NCBI RefSeq assembly: GCF_018336475.1
Contig: NZ_CP048741.1
Location: 1,940,865-1,946,091 of the forward strand
Direction: 5' to 3'
DNA from: Romboutsia sp. 13368
GTDB lineage: Bacteria; Bacillota; Clostridia; Peptostreptococcales; Peptostreptococcaceae
DNA length: 5,227 bases
Position numbers and translations under genes: made by a program. Numbering within the stretch: position 1 is the first letter of the stretch; each line of letters starts with the position of its first letter. The notes beneath the pieces were generated by a model. It searched no databases, was not told the DNA's origin, and saw nothing but the letters and a program-made list of their open reading frames with translations. Shown one piece after another: positions 1 through 5,227 of the stretch.

Positions 1-11
1 TTAATTTATTA

Positions 12-53
12 ACTAAAAAATAAAACTCCTTATGGAAATACCATAAGGAGTTT
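12..53 (-). terminator. Rho-independent terminator of ileS
   Basis: A perfect 13-bp inverted repeat (arms 23-35 and 41-53, loop AAATA at 36-40) lies directly downstream of the ileS stop codon. Read on the minus strand, the hairpin is followed by a T-rich tract (TTTTATTTTTTAG, about 25 down to 13), the classic intrinsic terminator layout. On the plus strand the hairpin is followed only by TTTCATC, so it is a minus-strand terminator rather than a good bidirectional one. The stem begins about 7 nt after the stop codon, so it ends the ileS transcript and probably the whole operon. Confidence 0.93.
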
Positions 54-60
54 CATCAAA

Positions 61-3000
61 TTATTTTCTAGTAACTTTTATACCAGTCATATGATCATTT
101 AAATTATGTTTTTCTAAAGATTCATCATTTACTCTATTTATTTCTAAAGCTAAAGTTTCTGATTTTATATAATCTTTAAAGTTTTCTACAGCTTGAGCTA
201 TTTCATCATCACCACAGAAATCTATGTCTATATTATCTAATACATCAAAGTTACTTGCTTTTCTTATTTGTTGTATCTTAGATATGAATTCTCTTGCATA
301 CCCTTCTTCTATTAACTCTGTAGTTAATGTTGTATCTAATATAACGAATAAGTTATTTTCCATAGATACATTGAATCCTTCTTTAGCAGATATATTTACT
401 AATACGTGCTCTTTATTAAATTCAAAGTTTTCACCATCTATTTCAACTGTGAAAGTTTCTCCAGCTTCTAACTTAGGTACAACTTCATTTGGATTTAACT
501 TATTAAGAGCTCCTGCAAAGAACTTCATTTTAGCACCTAATACTGGTCCTAACACTTTGAAGTTTGGCTTTAAGCTAAAGTTCATGTATTCACCTAAATC
601 TTTAGCAAATACAACTTCTTTAACGTTAAGTTCTTCTTTTATTAAGTCAACTACATCACTTATAGTATTTTCAAACTTTCCATCTACTAATACTTTTTGT
701 ATTGGTTGACGTACTTTTATTCTTGTAGCTTCTCTTGATGCTCTACCTAAAGTAACTAAGTTTTTAACTAAATCCATTTTTTCTTCTAATTGTGGATTTA
801 TTAATTCTAAGTTAGCCTTTGGATAAGCACTTAAGTGTACTGATACTTCACCAGTTAAGTTTCTGTATATTTCTTCTGATATATAAGGAGCAAATGGAGC
901 TATAAGTCCACAAAGCTCTGTTAATATTTCATAAGTTGTGTTGTATACTGATTTCTTATCTTCTGTCAATTCAGTTGCCCAGAATCTTCTTCTTGAACGT
1001 CTGATGTACCAGTTAGATAAATCTTCATTTATGAAATCTTGTACCATTCTTACAGTTTTATTTAATTCAAATATTTCTAAGTTTTCTTCAACTTCTTTCT
1101 TTAAGTTATTGAACTTAGATAATATCCATTGATCTAATTCAGGTCTATTTTTGTAATCAACAAAGAAATCTTTTGGATTTACTTCATCTGTATTTGCATA
1201 TAATGTGAAGAAGTTATATACATTTTTCATAGTTCCTAAGAACTTACTTTGAACTTCTTTTAATCCATCTACGTCAAATCTTGTTGGAGTCCATGGTGGA
1301 GATACGTATAATAAGTACCATCTTAAAGCATCTGCTCCATATTGGTCAAATAATTCAAATGGATTAACAGTATTTCCTCTAGACTTACTCATTTTCTTAC
1401 CTTCTTTATCAAGTACAAGGTCGTTAACTAAAACTCTCTTATATGGAGCTTTACCCATAACGAATGTAGATATAGCAAGTAATGAGTAGAACCATCCTCT
1501 AGTTTGGTCTATACCTTCACAGATGAAATCTGCTGGGAATAGTTCTTCGAAGTTTTCTTTATTTTCAAATGGATAGTGATGTTGTGCAAATGGCATAGAT
1601 CCACTATCAAACCAACAGTCTATAACTTCTGTTACTCTTGTCATCGGCTCTCCGCAGCAATCACATTTTAAATGTATATCATCAACATATGGTCTGTGAA
1701 GTTCTACTGTTTCTGGATTTACATCTTCTATAGCTTTTTCAGCTAATTCAGCTCTTGAACCAACTGATTGCTTATGACCACATTCACACTTCCATATATT
1801 AAGTGGAGTTCCCCAATATCTACTTCTAGATATTGCCCAGTCATTTAAGTTTTCTAACCAGTTACCAAATCTACCTTCACCAACGAAGTTTGGATACCAT
1901 TCAACAGTATTATTGTTAGCTATTAATTGGTCTTTTAATCTAGTCATTTCTATATACCAGCTTGGCTTAGCATAGTATACAAGTGGAGTTTGACATCTCC
2001 AACAGTGTGGGTAGTTATGAGCTACCTTTTCTTTAGAGAATAATTTATTTTCGTGAGCTAACCATTTTATTATTTCAACATCTACACCTTCCTCCATAAC
2101 GAATTTACCTTCCCATGGAGTTGTTGTAAATTTACCACTTTCATCAACTGGTTGTAAAACTGGTAAGTTGTATTTTCTACCTAAGTTGTAGTCGTCTTCA
2201 CCGAATGCTGGTGCAGTATGAACTATACCTGTACCATCTTCAGTTGTAACATAATCACCACAAGTTACATAGAATGCTTTTTCATCAGTTTGAACGAAAG
2301 GCATTAATTGCTCGTACTGAACGTGTTCTAAATCTTTACCTTTCATTTGTGCTAATACTTCATAATCTTCACCTAATACTTTGTTAGCTAATGCTTTAGC
2401 AACATAGTATACTTCATCATTTTGCTTAACCTTTACATAGTCAACTTCTGGTCCTACTGTTAATGCAACGTTTGATGGTAATGTCCAAGGAGTAGTTGTC
2501 CATGCTAAGAAATATTCATTTGCATCAACTCTCTTGAATTTAGCTATTACTGTATTATTTTTAACTTCCTTGTATCCTTGAGCAACTTCGTGTGATGCTA
2601 AACCTGTCCCACATCTTGGGCAGTAAGGAAGTATTTTATGACCTTCATATATATATCCTTCTTTATTGAACTTATCTAATATCCACCATACTGACTCTAT
2701 ATAGTTATTATCTAGAGTTATATATGGGTTATCTAAATCTATTTCATAAGCCATTCTTTCAGTCATTTCTCTCCATTGCTTTTCAAAAGAGAATACTGAA
2801 GCTCTACATTTCTCATTGAATTTATCTAGTCCATAAGCTTCTATTTGTTGCTTATCTGATAATCCTAATTCCTTTTCTACTTGTATTTCTACTGGTAAAC
2901 CATGAGTATCCCATCCAGCTTTTCTTTTAACTTGATATCCATTCATAGTTTTATATCTACAAACAGAGTCCTTTAAAGTTCTAGCTATAACGTGGTGTAT

Positions 3001-3168
3001 TCCTGGGTTTCCATTTGCTGTTGGAGGTCCTTCATAGAATACAAAACTCGGATCATTTTGTCCTTTTTCTAAAGTTTTCTCAAGTATGTTTATATCATTC
3101 CAATACTGAGAAACTTCTGCTTCTGCTTGTTTTACAGAACTATCTACTAATGACTTAAATTTAGCCAT
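61..3168 (-). CDS. ileS: isoleucyl-tRNA synthetase, type 2 (eukaryote-like), with GXHH signature
   Basis: Cytosolic enzyme that charges tRNA-Ile with isoleucine using ATP (EC 6.1.1.5). The 1035-residue length fits type 2 IleRS; typical type 1 bacterial enzymes are about 920-940. Visible motifs: GPPTANGNPGIHH at 47-59, where the class I HxGH box reads GIHH (56-59); Rossmann-fold CP1 editing domain with AWTTTPWTLPSN (222-233) and GTGIVHTAPAFGEDD (312-326), including the Asp region needed to hydrolyse Val-tRNA-Ile; CPRC (183-186) with CWRC (389-392), and CxC (461-463) with CDCC (502-505), two likely zinc sites; DWAISRSRYWGTPLN (443-457); GIDQTRGWFYSLL (552-564); KMSKS (592-596); and the anticodon-binding helical domain with NEDLSNWYIRRSRRRFW (714-730). 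No frameshift or truncation is seen. The ATG at 3166-3168 is chosen for its strong ribosome binding site and the typical N-terminus. Expression is controlled by the T-box upstream, and a terminator follows. The sequence supports full catalytic and editing competence; mupirocin insensitivity is an inference from type and signature. Confidence 0.98.
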   Translation of the reverse strand: MAKFKSLVDSSVKQAEAEVSQYWNDINILEKTLEKGQNDPSFVFYEGPPTANGNPGIHHVIARTLKDSVCRYKTMNGYQVKRKAGWDTHGLPVEIQVEKELGLSDKQQIEAYGLDKFNEKCRASVFSFEKQWREMTERMAYEIDLDNPYITLDNNYIESVWWILDKFNKEGYIYEGHKILPYCPRCGTGLASHEVAQGYKEVKNNTVIAKFKRVDANEYFLAWTTTPWTLPSNVALTVGPEVDYVKVKQNDEVYYVAKALANKVLGEDYEVLAQMKGKDLEHVQYEQLMPFVQTDEKAFYVTCGDYVTTEDGTGIVHTAPAFGEDDYNLGRKYNLPVLQPVDESGKFTTTPWEGKFVMEEGVDVEIIKWLAHENKLFSKEKVAHNYPHCWRCQTPLVYYAKPSWYIEMTRLKDQLIANNNTVEWYPNFVGEGRFGNWLENLNDWAISRSRYWGTPLNIWKCECGHKQSVGSRAELAEKAIEDVNPETVELHRPYVDDIHLKCDCCGEPMTRVTEVIDCWFDSGSMPFAQHHYPFENKENFEELFPADFICEGIDQTRGWFYSLLAISTFVMGKAPYKRVLVNDLVLDKEGKKMSKSRGNTVNPFELFDQYGADALRWYLLYVSPPWTPTRFDVDGLKEVQSKFLGTMKNVYNFFTLYANTDEVNPKDFFVDYKNRPELDQWILSKFNNLKKEVEENLEIFELNKTVRMVQDFINEDLSNWYIRRSRRRFWATELTEDKKSVYNTTYEILTELCGLIAPFAPYISEEIYRNLTGEVSVHLSAYPKANLELINPQLEEKMDLVKNLVTLGRASREATRIKVRQPIQKVLVDGKFENTISDVVDLIKEELNVKEVVFAKDLGEYMNFSLKPNFKVLGPVLGAKMKFFAGALNKLNPNEVVPKLEAGETFTVEIDGENFEFNKEHVLVNISAKEGFNVSMENNLFVILDTTLTTELIEEGYAREFISKIQQIRKASNFDVLDNIDIDFCGDDEIAQAVENFKDYIKSETLALEINRVNDESLEKHNLNDHMTGIKVTRK

Positions 3169-3172
3169 AAAA

Positions 3173-3183
3173 TCACCCTTTCT
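3173..3183 (-). promoter_or_regulatory. ribosome binding site of ileS
   Basis: AGAAAGGGTGA lies 4 nt before the ATG. It matches the complement of the 16S rRNA tail (AGAAAGGAGGTGAT) if two bases are looped out of the anti-Shine-Dalgarno side, giving AGAAAGG plus GTGAT. This supports the chosen start. The same 11 bases at the same spacing precede yggT. Confidence 0.8.
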
Positions 3184-3261
3184 AAATTATATTTATAATT
3201 TTTATCTAATCTTAGTAAACTTAAACAAGATAGTTTTATAAATAATACTATTTTTACATAT

Positions 3262-3293
3262 AAAAAAACTCGTCCCTAAATAAAGGGACGAGT
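3262..3293 (-). terminator. T-box attenuator terminator
   Basis: A 10-bp perfect stem (minus-strand arms ACTCGTCCCT at 3284-3293 and AGGGACGAGT at 3268-3277, loop of 6 nt) is followed by seven T residues (3262-3268, the last base shared with the stem). The 5' arm holds TCGTCCCT, which is also the partner of the T-box sequence. The two structures are therefore mutually exclusive, as required for tRNA-gated readthrough into ileS. Confidence 0.94.
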
Positions 3294-3317
3294 ATTAATC
3301 GCGTTACCACCCTAATT

Positions 3318-3345
3318 TAATATATATTAAATTTAATATATATTA
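3318..3345 (-). repeat. perfect AU-only palindrome (T-box Stem III)
   Basis: This 28-bp stretch equals its own reverse complement, centred between 3331 and 3332 on AAATTT, and contains only A and T. In RNA it can fold as an 11-bp hairpin with an AAAUUU loop. It sits between the Stem II region and the antiterminator, the place where T-box leaders carry the variable Stem III, so I assign it that role. Its symmetry could also let two transcripts or other AT-rich DNA pair with it, but nothing else supports that. Confidence 0.7.
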
Positions 3346-3524
3346 CACTCTATAGTTTAATTTAACGGCACTAACCGGCACAGCTTAATAAACATATGTC
3401 TTTCAGCCTGCAGCTTAGGAGTGATGTTCAACTTTATAAATTTATTGGCTTTCAGCAAATGCCAACTCTCTGTAAAATTATGTAAAGCCTACTGTCTCCG
3501 TCATTGCTTTTCAAATAGTATTTT

Positions 3525-3551
3525 ATTTTATAATAAAAAATTTTATAATAA
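3525..3551 (-). repeat. 12-bp direct repeat spanning the -10 region
   Basis: TTATTATAAAAT occurs twice on the minus strand, at 3540-3551 and 3525-3536, offset by 15 nt. Each copy ends in the -10-like hexamer TAAAAT. Only the first copy is correctly spaced from the TTGACT -35. It may be a local duplication, or chance in AT-rich DNA. Confidence 0.6.
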
Positions 3552-3568
3552 TTTTTCTTATTAGTCAA
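3533..3568 (-). promoter_or_regulatory. sigma-A-type promoter of the ileS T-box transcript
   Basis: On the minus strand, TTGACT (3563-3568, five of six matches to the -35 consensus) is followed after 17 nt by TAAAAT (3540-3545, five of six matches to the -10). The predicted start is near 3533, about 20 nt before the first recognisable T-box sequence and about 365 nt before the ileS ATG. The -35 box begins 18 nt after the divIVA stop codon, so ileS can be transcribed independently of the division genes. The region is so AT-rich that alternative -10 hexamers exist, including a copy 15 nt further on. Confidence 0.7.
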
Positions 3569-3586
3569 TGTTTTTTAAGTAATCTT

Positions 3587-4111
3587 TTAATCTAAACTCG
3601 AAACTGCAGCTTCATTTTCAAAATTATACATTATAGTATTATCAAATCCACTATGGTCTTCGTCTATTTTATAGAATATTTCATCTATACTCTTTATTTC
3701 ATCTTCTAATAATGATTTGAATTTATTTCTAAATACCTTAAATTCTTTAACCATTGAATGATATTCTCTTCTTATTTCTATAACTTCATTGTTAGCTTGT
3801 TCTATAATTTGTCTTGCTTTTAAATCTGCTTCTTCAACTATAATTTTAGATTTTTTGTTAGCTGCACTACAAGTATCTTCTGCCGCTCTTTGAGCAGTTA
3901 TCAAAGTAGCATTTAATGTTTCTTCTATATTTTCATATTTATTAATTTGCTCTTGATATAACTTTATTTTTTCTTTTAAATCTGCATTTTCTCTATATAA
4001 TTGTTCGTAGTCTTCTTTTACTAAGTCTAGAAATTCATCTACTTCATCTTCTCTATATCCTCTTAAGCCTTTTTTAAATTCTTTATTTTCTATTTCAATT
4101 GGAGCTATCAT
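3587..4111 (-). CDS. divIVA: DivIVA domain cell-division/polarity protein
   Basis: Peripheral membrane, coiled-coil protein that gathers at negatively curved membrane (septum, poles) and recruits division or envelope factors in Gram-positive bacteria. The 174-residue product has the family signature at its N-terminus: IEIENKEFKKGLRGY (5-19) followed by EDEVDEFLDLV (21-31). A long heptad-rich coiled coil runs from about residue 32 to 148, rich in Glu, Lys, Ala and Ile, with a short acidic, non-coiled tail (about 150-174). In B. subtilis DivIVA a Phe in the SFRGY loop inserts into the membrane; here the matching residue is Leu16, while the basic residues Lys13, Lys14 and Arg17 remain. The ATG is supported by a strong AGGAGGGA site. 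The gene lies 11 nt after ylmH, in the usual sepF-yggT-ylmH-divIVA order, and is probably cotranscribed with it. Which partner it recruits here is unknown; clostridial DivIVA need not act through MinCD as in B. subtilis. Confidence 0.94.
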   Translation of the reverse strand: MIAPIEIENKEFKKGLRGYREDEVDEFLDLVKEDYEQLYRENADLKEKIKLYQEQINKYENIEETLNATLITAQRAAEDTCSAANKKSKIIVEEADLKARQIIEQANNEVIEIRREYHSMVKEFKVFRNKFKSLLEDEIKSIDEIFYKIDEDHSGFDNTIMYNFENEAAVSSLD

Positions 4112-4116
4112 ATATT

Positions 4117-4124
4117 TCCCTCCT
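4117..4124 (-). promoter_or_regulatory. ribosome binding site of divIVA overlapping the ylmH stop
   Basis: AGGAGGGA sits 5 nt before the divIVA ATG (7 nt counted from the AGGAGG core). Its first two bases are the last two of the ylmH TAG stop codon (4123-4125). A ribosome ending ylmH therefore stops on the next initiation site, which favours translational coupling and fixes the start. Confidence 0.88.
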
Positions 4125-4908
4125 ATATTATTAACTTCGCTTGAACTTTTATTCTGCCTTTTTTAGTAATATCTCCTATACTAACAACTATTGATCTACC
4201 TTTACCCCTTACTGATATCAATGAGTTCTCATATATTTCTTTTGATGGTGAAGTTATCTTTTCATAGTTTACAAAAACTCTTTCACCATTTATATATTTT
4301 AAACTATCTTGCCTTGATATATTATATAAACCACTGACTATACAATCTAATCTTTGTGATGATACTGTAAAAGATAGTTCTTTATAAGTTGGTAAAGTCG
4401 GAATAATATTTTCTTTAGATATTTTCTTTACAGTAACTTTATTTCTAGATACTTTATTTAAGTTTATATTTAAAAAATCATAAATACCATTCATCACCAT
4501 AACTTGGCAAAAATTATCATGTATTATTATATCGCCTATCTTTTCTCTAACTATACCTAAATTAAGTATTGCTCCTAAATAATCCTTATGGGATATTTCT
4601 TTAAACTTAAAGTTACCTTCAATTTGAACTATTTCTAATTTATTTTCTATATCCTCGTATTCCATATAGTATGGGTATATAAATATGACTTTTCGTTCGG
4701 CGTCATCATAACCACCATCCACACTATATTTTATATCATCAAATGAGTTTAAAATGCCTATTGCATTTTTTACTTCGTAAGGATTTAAAAAATCAGTACA
4801 TTTTACTTCATAATGTTTTAAGCAACTATTAATTTTATCTATTACTTTAAACATCTTATTTTTTAACTCTATGTCTTTTATATGATTAGTAAGTTTTATT
4901 TTATCCAT
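4123..4908 (-). CDS. ylmH: YlmH family S4-domain RNA-binding protein (RqcP-related)
   Basis: Cytosolic RNA-binding protein of 261 residues, the usual YlmH length. The N-terminal half carries the family's conserved stretches: CTDFLNPYEV (37-46), GGYDDAERKVIFIYP (65-79) and YLGAILNLGIVREKIGDI (110-127). The C-terminal S4 domain (about 184-245) begins RLDCIVSGLYNISRQDS (186-202), continues with INGERVFVNYEKITSPSKEI (206-225) and ends with ISVRGKGR (231-238), then TKKGR (248-252). Arg186 of the RLD motif is likely the RNA-contacting residue at the S4 helix start. From family knowledge, B. subtilis YlmH resembles RqcP and can act on stalled 50S-peptidyl-tRNA in ribosome quality control; earlier work tied the gene to division through its neighbours. 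The sequence alone does not say which role dominates here. The gene sits 11 nt from both yggT and divIVA. The ATG is supported by AAGGTAG upstream. Confidence 0.93.
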   Translation of the reverse strand: MDKIKLTNHIKDIELKNKMFKVIDKINSCLKHYEVKCTDFLNPYEVKNAIGILNSFDDIKYSVDGGYDDAERKVIFIYPYYMEYEDIENKLEIVQIEGNFKFKEISHKDYLGAILNLGIVREKIGDIIIHDNFCQVMVMNGIYDFLNINLNKVSRNKVTVKKISKENIIPTLPTYKELSFTVSSQRLDCIVSGLYNISRQDSLKYINGERVFVNYEKITSPSKEIYENSLISVRGKGRSIVVSIGDITKKGRIKVQAKLII

Positions 4909-4914
4909 TAATAA

Positions 4915-4921
4915 CTACCTT
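4915..4921 (-). promoter_or_regulatory. ribosome binding site of ylmH overlapping the yggT stop
   Basis: AAGGTAG lies 6 nt before the ylmH ATG and begins inside the yggT TAA stop codon (4920-4922). It is a weaker Shine-Dalgarno than those of the neighbours, so ylmH translation may lean on coupling from yggT. Confidence 0.65.
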
Positions 4922-5183
4922 AAATAAATATTGTTAGTGCTATATTTTTTAATAATATAAGTGCAAGTATAGTTACCATAGGTGAAAAATCAACTGGACC
5001 ACTTGTATACTTATCCATTACTGATCTTATTGGTGCTTCTATAGGTTCTGTTATCGTTGATAAAACATCATAGAATTTACCTCCACCATTTGGTAGCCAT
5101 GTCATAAAGCTTTTTATAACTATAATCCATGACAATATATCAAATAAATAATATAGCGATATTCCTATTGTACTTGTACCCAT
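4920..5183 (-). CDS. ylmG: YggT/YlmG family small membrane protein
   Basis: An 87-residue integral membrane protein of the YggT family, about the usual length. Two hydrophobic segments are visible, roughly residues 6-28 and 66-87. They flank a hydrophilic loop with the family signatures TWLPN (28-32), ITEPIEAPIRSVM (44-56) and VDFSPMV (64-70). The molecular role of the family is unsettled. In Gram-positives the gene lies in the sepF-ylmH-divIVA cluster, and homologues in cyanobacteria and plastids (YlmG/YCF19) affect nucleoid or division organisation, which hints at a membrane organising role. There is no signal peptide cleavage motif; the first helix likely acts as a signal anchor. The start ATG at 5181-5183 is supported by AGAAAGGGTGA 4 nt upstream. 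Confidence 0.93.
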   Translation of the reverse strand: MGTSTIGISLYYLFDILSWIIVIKSFMTWLPNGGGKFYDVLSTITEPIEAPIRSVMDKYTSGPVDFSPMVTILALILLKNIALTIFI

Positions 5184-5187
5184 GTTT

Positions 5188-5198
5188 TCACCCTTTCT
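5188..5198 (-). promoter_or_regulatory. ribosome binding site of yggT/ylmG
   Basis: AGAAAGGGTGA ends 4 nt before the ATG and is identical in sequence and spacing to the ileS site. It supports the assigned start. Confidence 0.78.
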
Positions 5199-5212
5199 TA
5201 TTAAAATAAAAT

Positions 5213-5227
5213 TTATTTACTTTGCCA
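5213..5227 (-). CDS. possible 3' end of upstream gene (sepF expected)
   Basis: The last 15 bases read on the minus strand as TGG CAA AGT AAA TAA, i.e. Trp-Gln-Ser-Lys-stop, ending 29 nt before the yggT ATG. In many Firmicutes the gene directly before yggT/ylmG is sepF, which encodes an FtsZ-binding membrane anchor of the Z-ring, and a short gap of this size would fit. Four codons cannot identify a protein, and another frame stays open to the TGA inside the yggT ribosome binding site, so both frame and identity rest on synteny only. Confidence 0.3.
   Translation of the reverse strand, partial: WQSK

Larger units (their letters stand above)
3262..3513 (-). promoter_or_regulatory. T-box riboswitch leader, tRNA-Ile sensing (specifier AUC)
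   Basis: Transcriptional T-box leader of ileS. Uncharged tRNA-Ile stabilises an antiterminator and lets transcription enter the gene; charged tRNA leaves the terminator formed. Seen in order on the minus strand: Stem I closed by GGAG/CTCC (3496-3499 with 3418-3421); an AGTA/GAA S-turn (3490-3493 and 3427-3429); specifier codon ATC at 3423-3425, which pairs with the GAU anticodon; a helix GGCTTTA/TAAAGTT; an AGAGAG distal bulge (3466-3471); an apical hairpin with arms 3461-3466 and 3444-3449; a Stem II/IIA-B region with TGCCGGTTAGTGCCGTTA (about 3363-3380); an AU-only Stem III (3318-3345); and the T-box AGGGTGGTAACGCG (3300-3313). The bulge TGGT is complementary to ACCA, consistent with discriminator A of tRNA-Ile. 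The antiterminator pairs AGGG with CCCT (3284-3287) and GCGA with TCGT (3288-3291). A 93-nt spacer without a recognisable element (3169-3261) separates it from ileS. Confidence 0.95.

Noticed and set aside
12..53. Bidirectional terminator serving a plus-strand gene to the left
   Set aside because: The plus-strand side of the hairpin is followed by TTTCATCAAA without a proper T-run, and no plus-strand gene is visible in the window.
224..709. 161-codon open reading frame on the plus strand
   Set aside because: It lies fully antisense to the ileS C-terminal region, is rich in Ser, Asn, Thr and Leu as expected from the reverse of AT-rich coding DNA, and shows no family motif. It is a shadow of ileS.
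938..1132. 64-codon open reading frame on the plus strand
   Set aside because: It is antisense to the ileS anticodon-binding domain, with no recognisable domain and low-complexity composition. It is a shadow of ileS.
3169..3261. Possible leader peptide or second regulatory hairpin between the T-box terminator and ileS
   Set aside because: The only ATG in the early part is followed at once by a stop codon, and the possible hairpins (for example ATAGT/ACTAT) are short and weak. It is best treated as an untranslated spacer.
3541..3586. Intrinsic terminator after divIVA
   Set aside because: The sequence is AT-rich but has no GC-containing stem followed by a T-run. The T-runs there belong to the promoter and -10 repeat region.
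5188..5227. Alternative frame for the upstream gene ending at the TGA within the yggT ribosome binding site
   Set aside because: That frame is open from the window edge to the TGA at 5188-5190, but the stretch is very AT-rich (Lys, Asn, Phe codons) and looks like a spacer. The earlier TAA at 5213-5215 is the more natural end, though this cannot be settled from so few bases.

Overview
The window reads as a conserved housekeeping locus from a low-GC Gram-positive bacterium. AT-rich DNA, strong AGGAGG-type ribosome binding sites, a T-box leader and the order yggT-ylmH-divIVA-ileS all point to Firmicutes. The combination with an eukaryote-like (type 2) isoleucyl-tRNA synthetase suggests Clostridia, perhaps Peptostreptococcaceae (the Clostridioides/Romboutsia/Paraclostridium group). 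The species cannot be fixed from the sequence alone. Every supported gene lies on the minus strand, so transcription runs from high to low coordinates.

From right to left in transcription order, the layout is as follows. The extreme right edge (5213-5227) may hold the last codons of an upstream gene, expected by synteny to be sepF. Next come yggT/ylmG (4920-5183, small two-helix membrane protein), ylmH (4123-4908, S4-domain RNA-binding protein) and divIVA (3587-4111, coiled-coil pole/septum organiser). These three are tightly packed, with 11-nt gaps in which the stop codon of one gene overlaps the Shine-Dalgarno of the next, so they very probably form one division-associated operon. A 418-bp gap (3169-3586) then holds a sigma-A-like promoter, a complete isoleucine-type T-box riboswitch with specifier codon AUC and a Rho-independent attenuator, and a 93-nt untranslated spacer. 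It is followed by ileS (61-3168) and a strong terminator (12-53) that closes the unit.

Functionally there are two modules: the cell-division/RNA-binding genes carried with sepF in many Firmicutes, and isoleucyl-tRNA synthetase under its own tRNA-sensing control. No terminator is visible after divIVA, so upstream transcripts probably read into the T-box leader and are gated by uncharged tRNA-Ile as well.

I found no undescribed multi-gene system. The most notable points are the swapped class I signature GIHH (in place of HxGH) in IleRS, a feature linked to very high mupirocin tolerance; a perfect AU-only 28-nt palindrome inside the T-box leader; a 12-bp direct repeat that duplicates the -10 region of the ileS promoter; and two ribosome binding sites sharing the same 11-nt sequence, which looks like a gapped match to the 16S rRNA tail.
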